The notes beneath the pieces are model-generated. The model worked only from the letters and a program-made list of their open reading frames with translations, was not told where the DNA came from and searched no databases. DNA of 14,345 bases, taken from the NCBI GenBank assembly GCA_051647685.1, contig JBOFEG010000018.1, forward strand, positions 1-14,345, read 5' to 3'. Origin of the DNA: CALTSX01 sp051647685. Lineage in GTDB: Bacteria > Chlamydiota > Chlamydiia > Chlamydiales > CALTSX01. The position numbers and the translations under genes were made by a program. Positions 7,121 to 14,308 of this stretch are shown one piece after another (positions within the stretch are counted from its first letter, which is position 1; each line of letters opens with the position of its first letter).

Positions 7121-7573
7121 ATGAAAGAACTCATTTCGAATCGACGCGTATACCGAGATTATGAAATACTAGAAACATTGGAAGCCGGTCTCGTTCTGAT
7201 TGGCAGTGAAGTCAAATCTTTGCGCAATAATAGAGCTTCACTACAAGAGTCGTACGTCAGTATAGAAAAGGGAGAAGCGTGGTTAAAAGGTATGTTTATA
7301 CCACCTTATGCCTTCGCCGCGAACTTTTTACTAGATGCTTCTCGACCAAGAAAACTCCTTCTACACCACAAAGAAATTGTCCGGCTGAAAAAACAACTCA
7401 AACTCAAGGGATACACTCTTTTGCCACTATCTCTTTACCTGAAATCCGGAAGAGTGAAATTACGTCTGGGTCTTGCTAAAGGAAAAAAACTGTACGACAA
7501 GCGCGCGTCTATTAAAGAATCGGAACAAAAAAAATCTATACAAAGAGCACTTAAAGAGAAGAGATTCGCTTGA
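7121..7573 (+). CDS. smpB: SsrA (tmRNA)-binding protein SmpB
   Basis: 150 residues, typical length. SmpB carries tmRNA to stalled ribosomes, mimicking an anticodon stem in the decoding site during trans-translation. Diagnostic segments are GLVLIGSEVKSLR (23-35), the KLLLHHKEI segment (78-86), KGYTLLPLSLYLKSGRVK (96-113) and GKKLYDKR (121-128). The basic C-terminal tail (about 129-150) becomes helical in the mRNA channel. It starts at ATG 7121, 15 bases after the previous stop. No tmRNA gene is visible in the window. Its stop codon overlaps the -35 element of the putative dnaN promoter. Confidence 0.97.
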   Translation: MKELISNRRVYRDYEILETLEAGLVLIGSEVKSLRNNRASLQESYVSIEKGEAWLKGMFIPPYAFAANFLLDASRPRKLLLHHKEIVRLKKQLKLKGYTLLPLSLYLKSGRVKLRLGLAKGKKLYDKRASIKESEQKKSIQRALKEKRFA

Positions 7574-7598
7574 CAATGCTTTATCACTTCGATACGAT
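7570..7598 (+). promoter_or_regulatory. Candidate dnaN promoter overlapping the smpB stop
   Basis: A perfect -35 TTGACA (7570-7575) is followed after 17 bases by TACGAT (7593-7598), four of six matches to the -10 consensus. Transcription would start near 7605, leaving a leader of about 24 bases before the dnaN ATG. The TGA inside TTGACA is the smpB stop. This would give dnaN-recF its own transcription independent of smpB. Confidence 0.5.
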
Positions 7599-7628
7599 CT
7601 TTCGCAAATATTTATATAAGCGAGTCCT

Positions 7629-8744
7629 ATGAAATTAACTATTGGCAGAGAGATTATAATACAATTAGTTGCAAAGCTATATTCTATTGTCCCCGCAAAA
7701 CCAGCCCTTCCCATATTATCCAATATCTTACTTGAAGCTAGAAATGGCGAAATTACGCTCAGCGTAACTGACCTAAATGTCAGCATGAAAGTACAGGGCA
7801 GCGCACATATCGATGAGGATGGCAGCGCGACAATTCCCGCCAAACGTTTTTTTTCTCTGATAAGAGAACTCACAACAGATCGAATTGAGATATCCCATAA
7901 GAGAGATGAAATTACGATACGCAGCGGGGCATCTTATTTTAAACTACACGGCATGCCCGCTACCGATTTTCCGGCTATCTCTACTTTTTATGAAGTGGAC
8001 TCCTTTACCTTGCCCTCCGTTCTTTTAAAAGATGCTTTACATCGAGTCTCTTTTGCTGCTGCAAGAGATGACACTCGTAATGTTCTCAATGGTATCTTTT
8101 TTAGACTTGATAAGGATTTGCTAACGTTGATTGGAACGGATGGCAAGAGACTGGCGAAACTTATGCTTCCAATCAATATTGCTATTTCGGAGAGGTATGA
8201 CTTTGTAATTCCACTAAAAGGAATAGAAGAGATTGAGAAAGTTCTCGATGGAAATAAAGATGTGAGCATTCTTTTTCTACAGGATAAAATTATCCTTCAA
8301 ATAGATCATATCACTCTATTTATCAAATTATTATCAGAAAAATTCCCCGATGTGGATAAGATTATTCCGGATCCTGAACAGATGACTTCTATGGTTTTGC
8401 ACCGAGAAGAACTCATTAGTCTTCTTCGACAGGTCTCTTTATTTACTTCAGAGATGGTAAGTTCGGTTAGATTTATTTTTGAGAATAACGAACTCTATTT
8501 ATTCGCCGTTAATGCGGAAATTGGAGAAGGACGAGTGAGCATGCCTGTCAGTTATACTGGAGAGAAGCTAGAAATCGCTTTTCATCCAACCTATTTTCTC
8601 GATATCTTGAGACATTCGAAAGATGAAACAATTCAATTACATATTACAGATCCCTTTAATCCGGGTTTGATTACTGATTCTACTGCAGCGCTTTTTGTGA
8701 TAATGCCTATGCGTATTCCAGCATCTACCACACATGTATCTTAA
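7629..8744 (+). CDS. dnaN: DNA polymerase III sliding clamp, beta subunit
   Basis: 371 residues forming the three-domain clamp that encircles DNA as a dimer and tethers polymerase III and other factors. Visible family features are the N-terminal run ending in KPALPILSNILLEA (24-37), the ATDFP motif (111-115), the RNVLNGIFF region at the start of domain 2, GTDGKRLA, and the C-terminal VIMPMR, which lines the peptide-binding pocket. Most clamps end within one or two residues of MPMR; here nine more (IPASTTHVS) follow, encoded partly in the overlap with recF. The start at ATG 7629 fits the family N-terminus; no Shine-Dalgarno is seen. The last 11 bases overlap recF, suggesting coupled translation. 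Confidence 0.97.
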   Translation: MKLTIGREIIIQLVAKLYSIVPAKPALPILSNILLEARNGEITLSVTDLNVSMKVQGSAHIDEDGSATIPAKRFFSLIRELTTDRIEISHKRDEITIRSGASYFKLHGMPATDFPAISTFYEVDSFTLPSVLLKDALHRVSFAAARDDTRNVLNGIFFRLDKDLLTLIGTDGKRLAKLMLPINIAISERYDFVIPLKGIEEIEKVLDGNKDVSILFLQDKIILQIDHITLFIKLLSEKFPDVDKIIPDPEQMTSMVLHREELISLLRQVSLFTSEMVSSVRFIFENNELYLFAVNAEIGEGRVSMPVSYTGEKLEIAFHPTYFLDILRHSKDETIQLHITDPFNPGLITDSTAALFVIMPMRIPASTTHVS

Positions 8745-9837
8745 AAGTCTTCTTCTGAAGAATTTTCGTAGGTTTAGTGACAAAGAAATAGACTTCTCTC
8801 CGAAAATCAATTGTATTCTAGGCAATAACGGTGTGGGTAAAACCACTCTTTTGGAAGCGATTATTTTTTTAAGTACCGGCAGATCTTTTCGAACGAACGA
8901 GTACAGAGATCTCATTCAAGAGGGAAAAGATTATATGTACATTGAAGGACACTTCGATCGTGAAGGAGAGGAGTTAGAAATCAAAGTATTCTTCAATGGT
9001 GCGCAAAAAAAAATATCTCGAAATGGAATTCATACCAATACCTTCTCTTCTCTTTTAAGTTCCTTTCCGACTGTTATTTTTACGCCGCTCGATATGCAGT
9101 TAATAGATAATTCTCCCACCTATCGGCGCCGTTTTTTGAATGTACAACAAGCACAAATAGATGAGGATTATCGATACCATCTGTACCGATTTTCTAAAGT
9201 TTTGCAACAACGCAACCGTGCACTACGAGTTGGGAAAGCATCACTCGTTATGCCTTGGGAGCCCTCTTTATCGGAAAGTGGTTTTTATATTGCGCAGAAA
9301 AGAAAGGAAATGGTGGATGAATTAAATTATTTTATAGAGAAAAATACATCCCATCTAGCGGCTTATTCAGAAGAATTTATGCTCTCCTATGCTCCTTCTA
9401 TTCTTAAGATAGAAAGTATTTCTCAAATCTGTTCCTTATATGAAGAAACGAGAGAAAAGGACATTAAAAACCAAATAACGACACTTGGAATCCATCGAGA
9501 TGATTTACTATTTGTCCAAAAGAAATCTCCGAAACATATGAAAAAGTTTTCGAGTGAAGGACAAAAACGGACAGCACTCTTTGCGATGAAACTAGCAGAG
9601 TGGTATCGGTTGCAACGTAAGATGGAAATGGATCCGATCTTTTGTCTCGACGATCTCTCTCTTCATTTAGACAGCGAGCGACTCGCGAACTTTACTCAGT
9701 CTCTGATGGAGCTTCAGCAAGTAATTATTACGTCCCCAGTTACATTGAGGAGTCACATTCCTTCAATGTATTCTATTACACTAGATAGTGCTTCAGAGAG
9801 TGGTTCGTCTACAGTAGTTCCCTCTCTTGAGAAGTAA
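8734..9837 (+). CDS. recF: DNA replication/repair protein RecF
   Basis: 367 residues, full length. RecF is an SMC-like ATPase that with RecO and RecR loads RecA at single-strand gaps. Walker A is GNNGVGKTT (30-38), GIHRDDL (252-258) matches the family GPHRDDL box, the ABC signature is SSEGQKR (273-279), and Walker B plus D-loop is PIFCLDDLSLHLD (301-313). The start is inside dnaN (11-bp overlap). The 3' end runs antisense into the coding end of pgi for 85 bp, so the last 28 residues and the last 28 of Pgi are encoded on opposite strands of the same DNA. These last residues are serine-rich and low in complexity, suggesting they are free to drift. Confidence 0.97.
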   Translation: MYLKSLLLKNFRRFSDKEIDFSPKINCILGNNGVGKTTLLEAIIFLSTGRSFRTNEYRDLIQEGKDYMYIEGHFDREGEELEIKVFFNGAQKKISRNGIHTNTFSSLLSSFPTVIFTPLDMQLIDNSPTYRRRFLNVQQAQIDEDYRYHLYRFSKVLQQRNRALRVGKASLVMPWEPSLSESGFYIAQKRKEMVDELNYFIEKNTSHLAAYSEEFMLSYAPSILKIESISQICSLYEETREKDIKNQITTLGIHRDDLLFVQKKSPKHMKKFSSEGQKRTALFAMKLAEWYRLQRKMEMDPIFCLDDLSLHLDSERLANFTQSLMELQQVIITSPVTLRSHIPSMYSITLDSASESGSSTVVPSLEK

Positions 9838-11324
9838 CGGAGAATTTGTTCTGCAATTACTTTCCCTAGTTGTACCCCTTCTTGATCAAAAGAGTTAATT
9901 CCCCAGAGAAATCCTTGGAAAGCAATGGTGTGTTCAAAATAGCTTAGCAGGGCGCCAAGAGTATAGGGATCTAGTTGTTTAGCAAAAAGAATTCTAGAGG
10001 GGCGATTACCGGGAAAAACTTTATTTGGATTGCTATCCGATTTGCCGACGGCAAGGGCAAATACTTGCGCGAGCAGGTTGGAGAGCAGTTTATGTTGAGA
10101 TGTTGTTCCCTCAAATCGTATATCCATATGATATTGAGAATTTTTAAACCCGATAAATTCAGCGGGGACAATATCTGTTCCCTGATGGAGCAACTGATAA
10201 AAAGAGTGTTGTCCATTCGTTCCGATATCTCCCCAAATGACAGGTCCCGTTCGAAAGGAAAGTATATTTCCTTTGCAATCAACTCGTTTTCCATTAGATT
10301 CCATATCGCATTGTTGTAAATGTGCCGGTAAATAGAGTAATGCCTCGGAATACGGAAGAATGGCTTTAGTAGGAAATCCGAGGAAGTTGCGGTTCCAAAT
10401 ATTTAAAAGTGCAGAGAGAAGGGGTAGATTTTGCAGTGGATCCTCTTTACGCGCTGTACCATCCATCGAATGGGCTCCTTGCAAGAATTCCATAAAAGGT
10501 TCTATACCCGAGACACTGGATATGATTACCGCACCGACCATAGAGCTAACGGAATACCTACCTCCAATATAATCCCATATATAAAAAGAGCGGCGGTATG
10601 TGTCTAAATTATCCATCGGACTCCCCTCTTCAGTCACAGAAATCAAATGATTCCTCGGGCTCACTCCACATCTTTTTAAACGTTCGCTAATGAAATACAC
10701 ATTAGTAAGAGTTTCTAGAGTAGTCCCTGATTTAGAGACTGCAATAAAGAGAGTCGTCGCGGGATTAATTTGGCTTAGAAGTTTGGCTGCTGCATCGGGA
10801 TCTATATTGGATAAGAAGTGGATTTGGCGTCTACCCTTTCCGATATATTGCAAGGCATGACTAATGCATTTTGGTCCCAAACAAGAGCCACCGATGCCAA
10901 TTTGGACAACATCTGTAAATAGATTCTCTCTGTCGATTTCTTGGAGGAATAGAGTGAGTTTCTCAAGTTCTCTTTTTGCGAGCACAATTGCTTTTTCAGT
11001 TTTTGATGATGTTGAAGCAGGTACAGATAGATCTCTGATTGCAGTGTGTAATACAGCGCGGCTTTCGCTGTAATTGATCTCTTTTCCAGATTGCATATCT
11101 CTCATTTTTCCCATGACATCCATTTCTTGCGCAAGTTCGAAGAGAGCCTCTAGAACATCACTAGTAATTCTTTCAGTCCCATATAAGAGGTGAAGGCGGG
11201 ATCCGCACGCTCTAAACTGTTTCATTCGTTCAGGAGTGAGCGCTCCAAAGGTTGTGAGGTCAAAGGGAGTTTCCGCAAGCCTCTGCAATTTGGCAGCTGC
11301 GGATGCAGATGAGAAAGTAACCAT
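9753..11324 (-). CDS. pgi: Glucose-6-phosphate isomerase
   Basis: 523 residues, the shorter bacterial form. It interconverts glucose-6-phosphate and fructose-6-phosphate in glycolysis and gluconeogenesis. The sugar-phosphate-binding loops are GIGGSCLGPK (143-152) and SKSGTTLETLTN (198-209). Catalytic positions are all present: Arg256 in GGRYS, Glu342 in MESNGK, His373 in GTNGQHSFYQL and Lys488 in GINSFDQEGVQLGK, so the enzyme should be active. It starts at ATG 11324 with only a weak GCGAG-like ribosome site. It is transcribed alone, towards recF. Its last 85 bp lie inside the recF coding end, which leaves no room for a separate terminator for either gene. Confidence 0.98.
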   Translation of the reverse strand: MVTFSSASAAAKLQRLAETPFDLTTFGALTPERMKQFRACGSRLHLLYGTERITSDVLEALFELAQEMDVMGKMRDMQSGKEINYSESRAVLHTAIRDLSVPASTSSKTEKAIVLAKRELEKLTLFLQEIDRENLFTDVVQIGIGGSCLGPKCISHALQYIGKGRRQIHFLSNIDPDAAAKLLSQINPATTLFIAVSKSGTTLETLTNVYFISERLKRCGVSPRNHLISVTEEGSPMDNLDTYRRSFYIWDYIGGRYSVSSMVGAVIISSVSGIEPFMEFLQGAHSMDGTARKEDPLQNLPLLSALLNIWNRNFLGFPTKAILPYSEALLYLPAHLQQCDMESNGKRVDCKGNILSFRTGPVIWGDIGTNGQHSFYQLLHQGTDIVPAEFIGFKNSQYHMDIRFEGTTSQHKLLSNLLAQVFALAVGKSDSNPNKVFPGNRPSRILFAKQLDPYTLGALLSYFEHTIAFQGFLWGINSFDQEGVQLGKVIAEQILRYFSREGTTVDEPLSEALSSVIEYIEGM

Positions 11325-11443
11325 AGTATTCTCGCATATTAGGTATATAATACCCCAAGTTGTAGCATAAGAGGCTAAATAAGAAGAAAAAGTTTTCTAA
11401 TATTGCGAGAAAAAGTAAACTTCAGTACTCTTACTCTCTTTTT

Positions 11444-11518
11444 CGGGGTATAGCGCAGCCTGGCTAGCGCATCTGCTTTGGGAGCAGAGGGTCGGGGGTT
11501 CGAATCCCTCTGCCCCGA
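11444..11518 (+). tRNA. tRNA-Pro (TGG)
   Basis: 75 bases with a complete cloverleaf: acceptor CGGGGTA/TGCCCCG, D stem GCGC/GCGC, anticodon stem TCTGC/GCAGA with loop TTTGGGA (anticodon TGG, G37), T arm CGGGG-GTTCGAAT-CCCTC region, discriminator A. No CCA is encoded. A weak promoter, TTGCGA-N17-TACTCT (11403-11431), lies 13 bases upstream. One base after its end begins the stop codon of the convergent gene. Confidence 0.96.
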
Positions 11519-11519
11519 A

Positions 11520-12446
11520 TTATCTGATCCAATGGCTCCAATCGATCGCATTGGAGATTTCCAAAGGTTTTCCACAAAAAATAATTTTTCCTCCAGAAAT
11601 AGAAAATCCTTGTAACTGTCTCAATCCAAATTCGCTGAGACTATTCGTCAGGACAACGATCTCTTCGAGATCTGCCCAATCTTCCGCAATAAAAATTTCG
11701 GGAATCACTCGAAAAGGAACTGATTTTTTTTGCAACTCAATATAGATAGATTCCCATAGCTCTCCCGTTTCTACAGTCAAATGCTCATCTTGAGGTAAAC
11801 AAATTGCAAGACTCCCCCGCCCCGCAACTTGCGTGTGTAGGGATGAAATAGGTGAGTGAATGGTATCAGTTAATATATAAGGAAAACGCTCTCTCGAGAG
11901 TGCCTGAGCAATCTGCCAAATAGGAGTAGACTTCTCTATATCAAAAGATACAAATCGCACTGCATCTTCTGGCAGATAAGCACTTAAGCGATGCAGGTAA
12001 TCTGATAATTGTTCTATAGCATAGAGAGATAGAATATTTTGATTTAGATCCTTCAGAGATGTAGTTTGTAAATGACAAGAAGATGCTCCTAGAACCCGGG
12101 AGACTCTTTTCCAGCTCTCAAAATGCTCTTTTTGCATCTCATCCCAATAGAGATGGTGAATCCAATCGAGAGAACCTTGAAAAAGAGAAATACCCGCAGT
12201 TACCATTCTATATTTTGGCCAAATGGAGGTAGTAAAATGCTCTATTGCAAGCCGATGTGTATTCCATTGCAAAGTATCTTGCAGTCTAAATCCTCGGAAA
12301 CTTGTGCATCCAAACTCAAATTCCCATAAGATTCTTCCACTTTGCTCTACTATCTCATCTGCCCTTTTTTGTTCCGTACTCCAGATAATGTCACTACTAG
12401 CCGTTGCATTGAGATTAATTCGAATTAGTTCATCTTTTGGTGTCAT
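11520..12446 (-). CDS. Unknown conserved-looking protein translated with trmB
   Basis: 308 residues, no signal peptide, no membrane segment, rich in Trp, His and Ser. The N-terminal two thirds hold several Trp-centred motifs (IIWSTEQKRADEI at 20-32, LDWIHHLYWDEMQ at 93-105, FESWKRVSRVLGASSCH at 109-125), suggesting a globular enzyme-like fold. The last third has the alternating strands and helices of a Rossmann- or flavodoxin-like domain (EEIVVLTNSL at 261-270, GGKIIFCGKP at 285-294). I can place it in no family and assign no reaction. Its ATG lies 17 bases inside the end of trmB, so it is probably translated by coupling; a role near tRNA modification is only a guess. The stop is one base from the 3' end of the opposing tRNA-Pro gene. 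Confidence 0.8.
   Translation of the reverse strand: MTPKDELIRINLNATASSDIIWSTEQKRADEIVEQSGRILWEFEFGCTSFRGFRLQDTLQWNTHRLAIEHFTTSIWPKYRMVTAGISLFQGSLDWIHHLYWDEMQKEHFESWKRVSRVLGASSCHLQTTSLKDLNQNILSLYAIEQLSDYLHRLSAYLPEDAVRFVSFDIEKSTPIWQIAQALSRERFPYILTDTIHSPISSLHTQVAGRGSLAICLPQDEHLTVETGELWESIYIELQKKSVPFRVIPEIFIAEDWADLEEIVVLTNSLSEFGLRQLQGFSISGGKIIFCGKPLEISNAIDWSHWIR
11536..11556 (+). other. Hairpin in the convergent end, possible end signal for tRNA-Pro
   Basis: A perfect 7-bp stem, CTCCAAT (11536-11542) and ATTGGAG (11550-11556), encloses a 7-base loop CGATCGC, 17 bases past the tRNA-Pro 3' end. Only ATTT follows, so it is a poor intrinsic terminator. It encodes the last residues of the opposing gene. 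Confidence 0.3.
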
Positions 12447-13131
12447 AAGGCATAAGTTTTTTATTAATAAGTGTCATATAAAAAATATCTCTTCCCTTTT
12501 CTTGCCAAAGTCGATGAAACCAAGAGCTTCCTATTTGTTCTTTATTGATAACAAAATGAGGGGATTCATACCAATAGTCCCATGTTGGCAAGTTCTTTAT
12601 AAGTTGTAGCGATGCATCTATATAATCTCGTACATCGGTCACGAGATGCAATCGTCCACCATCCTGTAGACTCCGATTCAAAGATAGTAGGAACTCATCC
12701 TGAAATAGACGGTGTTTAACATGTTTTTTTCTCGGCCAAGGATCTGGAAAGTGAATAAAAATTTCTGAAAATAGTTCCTGGAAGGTATAATAAGCTGCAA
12801 ATTCTTGCGCCCTTCCACAGACGATAAGGAGATTGTCTAAAGACCGATTGACTCGCTTAGACCATATTTTTCTAACTCGTGAAAAATCCATTTCAACGGC
12901 TATCCAATTGATATGAGGCTGGGCAATGGCTTGGTTAATAATCCATTCTCCATTTCCACTACAAAATTCAACACATATTGGATTCGAATTAGGAAAAAAG
13001 GCCCATGACTTTTGGCTTTCTATCCAAATATTATGGTCAAAATAGTAGTTCGGTATGAACAAAACCTGATCTTGAAGCAGAGGTTTTCGCTCTTCCCAAG
13101 AATAAGGAAATCGCAAATTTTTAGGTTTCAT
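12430..13131 (-). CDS. trmB: tRNA (guanine-N7-)-methyltransferase
   Basis: 233 residues. TrmB uses S-adenosylmethionine to make m7G46 in the tRNA variable loop. The SAM site is VEFCSGNGEW (54-63) with an acidic end of the next strand (AVEMD, 78-82). The family fingerprint IHFPDPWPRKKHVKHRL runs 126-142, and TDVRDY is at 165-170. The C-terminal SSWFHRLWQEKGRDIFY (202-218) matches the conserved tRNA-contact end. The start MKPKNLRFPYSWEER resembles chlamydial TrmB as I recall it, which supports ATG 13131. No Shine-Dalgarno is present and the likely promoter leaves almost no leader. The next gene begins inside its last 17 bases. Confidence 0.95.
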   Translation of the reverse strand: MKPKNLRFPYSWEERKPLLQDQVLFIPNYYFDHNIWIESQKSWAFFPNSNPICVEFCSGNGEWIINQAIAQPHINWIAVEMDFSRVRKIWSKRVNRSLDNLLIVCGRAQEFAAYYTFQELFSEIFIHFPDPWPRKKHVKHRLFQDEFLLSLNRSLQDGGRLHLVTDVRDYIDASLQLIKNLPTWDYWYESPHFVINKEQIGSSWFHRLWQEKGRDIFYMTLINKKLMPYDTKR

Positions 13132-13139
13132 AGGGATAA

Positions 13140-13168
13140 ATTGTACTCTTTATGATAGATTCTCCCAA
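13140..13168 (-). promoter_or_regulatory. Candidate trmB promoter giving a near-leaderless mRNA
   Basis: On the minus strand: TTGGGA (13168-13163), exactly 17 bases, TACAAT (13145-13140). The -10 matches at five of six positions, the -35 at four of six. The -10 ends only 8 bases before the trmB ATG, so the transcript would begin within a few bases of the start codon. Confidence 0.4.
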
Positions 13169-13384
13169 TAAAAATCTGATAGTTATCTCTTGTAACAGTT
13201 AAGTAAAAAATTAAGTTTTCCAATTGATCAGGATATCTGAAAAAGTATATTGACTAGCTATAACTAAGGAGCTTTTAACGCAATACAAAGTACATGGCAT
13301 TGACATTCAGAACTTGCCAAGTCACATGATGAATATAATCGAGCTAGATGCTTGTTGGCCAGGCTATATCCCAGAATCTCCTTC

Positions 13385-13413
13385 TTGACGAATTAGGAAT
13401 AACCTACTACAGT
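13385..13413 (+). promoter_or_regulatory. Candidate tRNA-Leu promoter
   Basis: TTGACG (13385-13390), a 17-base spacer, then TACAGT (13408-13413). The -35 matches five of six and the -10 four of six consensus bases. The expected start near 13420 is about 8 bases before the tRNA 5' end, as usual for a lone tRNA gene. Confidence 0.5.
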
Positions 13414-13427
13414 GTATACATTTTTCT

Positions 13428-13509
13428 GCCCGGATGGTGAAATTGGTAGACACGCCAGACTTAGGATCTGGTGCCGCAAGGTATGTAGGTTCGAGTCCTA
13501 TTCCGGGCA
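13428..13509 (+). tRNA. tRNA-Leu (TAG)
   Basis: 82 bases with the long variable arm of a class II tRNA. Acceptor GCCCGGA/TCCGGGC, anticodon stem CCAGA/TCTGG with loop CTTAGGA (anticodon TAG, reading CUN codons), variable arm around TGCCGCAAGGTA, T arm GTAGG-TTCGAGT-CCTAT, discriminator A as required for Leu identity. CCA is not encoded. The broken frame on the opposite strand ends 6 bases beyond it. Confidence 0.97.
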
Positions 13510-13515
13510 TATTCT

Positions 13516-14023
13516 TTATCTGAGCAACTTTAAAATTATTAAAAACTCCAAGCCGCTCCCACTCCATAAATAAAAGATTCCTAGAGCCATTGTAGGTTTT
13601 GTCGAACAACTACAAACGCAAGCGGTGTACTTGTCGAGTCTAGAGTGAAATTCTCTATTAGACAAATGAAAAGAGTTATGCCACTGCAAATCTACATAAG
13701 GTTTGACGCAACAATAGCAGTCACTGTTTTGTCCTTCAATTCGTAGAGGAATTAATGCATCTAAAAAGCCAAAATACTTTGCAAGAGTTTGTAAATTAAG
13801 ACTTTTGAGTTTGTTTTTACAAATAGAACTTAGGTAGACAAATCATATTAATTGCATTAGAACTATCCGATTCTGAATTAATCTGGTCAATAACTGCGCG
13901 TAAACTCTCAGCGCCACTATCCGCATTCGTAGTAACATTTATATTTGTAGAATAAAGACAAAACGAACATCCAATTACAAATAGTCCCGCTAAATTACAC
14001 TGTTGATGATGTTGTGCAAACAA
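13516..14023 (-). pseudogene. Broken surface-protein gene with an autotransporter/Pmp-like start
   Basis: Two overlapping open frames offset by one base. The first (14023 to 13817, 68 codons from a TTG, open a little further upstream) has a hydrophobic segment (NLAGLFVIGCSFCLYS). It then has NVTTNADSGAESLRAVIDQIN followed by SSNAIN, which resembles the T-x-x-x-D-S-G-x-x-S-L-R-x-A-I pattern beginning the passenger repeats of Pmp-like and other beta-helical exported proteins. The second frame (13842 to 13516, 109 codons) has no start. It contains KPYVDLQWHNSFHLSNREF, strand-like and reminiscent of a barrel, and many cysteines. A one-base change near 13820-13842 would join them into about 176 codons, far shorter than a real autotransporter. 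I infer internal deletion plus a frameshift. Homology of the second part is uncertain. Confidence 0.4.
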
Positions 14024-14134
14024 AAAACTTGTGATACTGTTGGTACTTCTATTAAATCACATGAATTAGTAGAAAAAAATATTGGAAATGTGTATGTGGA
14101 TAAAGATATGAAAGACAAAACAATTTTACCTTGA
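14006..14134 (+). CDS. Small frame, possibly the tail of a truncated gene
   Basis: 42 codons, starting MMLCKQKTCDTVGTSIKSHE and ending KTILP. No Shine-Dalgarno precedes the ATG pair (14006 or 14009), and an in-frame TAA lies at 13991. The C-terminal half is charged and reads like coding sequence. It stops 12 bases before the well-initiated 53-codon gene, so the two could be cotranscribed. It overlaps the broken minus-strand frame by 18 bases. It may be the 3' remainder of a larger gene or a chance frame; no family is recognised. Confidence 0.3.
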   Translation: MMLCKQKTCDTVGTSIKSHELVEKNIGNVYVDKDMKDKTILP

Positions 14135-14146
14135 AAAGGAGAAATT

Positions 14147-14308
14147 ATGGATAAAAACGCTTCCTATAATAAAACTATTGAAGAATTAGAAAATAGTATA
14201 AAAATACAAAAAAACCAAATTGATGGACATATGTGGATATTAAAAGGATTACAGAGTCTAGTTAATAATCAAAAAAAATGCATAGATAAGTTGCTGATTG
14301 GTAAATAA
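14147..14308 (+). CDS. Small helical protein of 53 residues, function unknown
   Basis: The frame begins MDKNASYNKTIEELENSIKI and ends CIDKLLIGK. AAAAGGAG ends 5 bases before the ATG (GGAG at 14138-14141), the clearest Shine-Dalgarno in the window. Hydrophobic residues recur at 3-4 residue steps (Ile11, Leu14, Ile18, Ile20, Ile25, then Ile31, Leu32, Leu35, Leu38), so it is probably all-helical and may form a short coiled coil or helical hairpin. There is one cysteine, near the end, and no signal peptide. Two TATAAT boxes (14318-14323 and 14329-14334) follow and may serve the next gene beyond the edge. Too short to assign; effector, phage or chaperone-like small proteins are possible. Confidence 0.55.
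   Translation: MDKNASYNKTIEELENSIKIQKNQIDGHMWILKGLQSLVNNQKKCIDKLLIGK

Larger units (their letters stand above)
13132..13427. other. Gene-free stretch between trmB and tRNA-Leu
   Basis: About 296 bp holding the start signals of trmB (minus) and tRNA-Leu (plus). A perfect TATAAT at 13334-13339 and a TTGACA at 13300-13305 are 28 bases apart, too far to form one promoter. A GGAG at 13267-13270 precedes only an 11-codon frame. A 42-codon stop-to-stop frame on the minus strand shows nothing recognisable. I see no gene here. Confidence 0.5.

Noticed and set aside
7460..7873. 137-codon minus-strand frame across smpB and dnaN
   Set aside because: Antisense to two well-identified genes and spans their junction; explained as a shadow.
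9975..10319. 114-codon plus-strand frame inside pgi
   Set aside because: Antisense shadow of a fully conserved pgi region with no start signal and no family features.
11375..11575. 66-codon minus-strand frame containing DSNPRPSAPKADALA
   Set aside because: This is the antisense translation of tRNA-Pro, a familiar false gene.
13300..13339. TTGACA and TATAAT as a promoter
   Set aside because: The two boxes are 28 bases apart, too far for one sigma-70-type promoter, and no gene starts at the right distance.
13364..13609. 81-codon minus-strand frame
   Set aside because: Its middle is the antisense of tRNA-Leu (GIGLEPTYLAAP); the rest shows no coding character.
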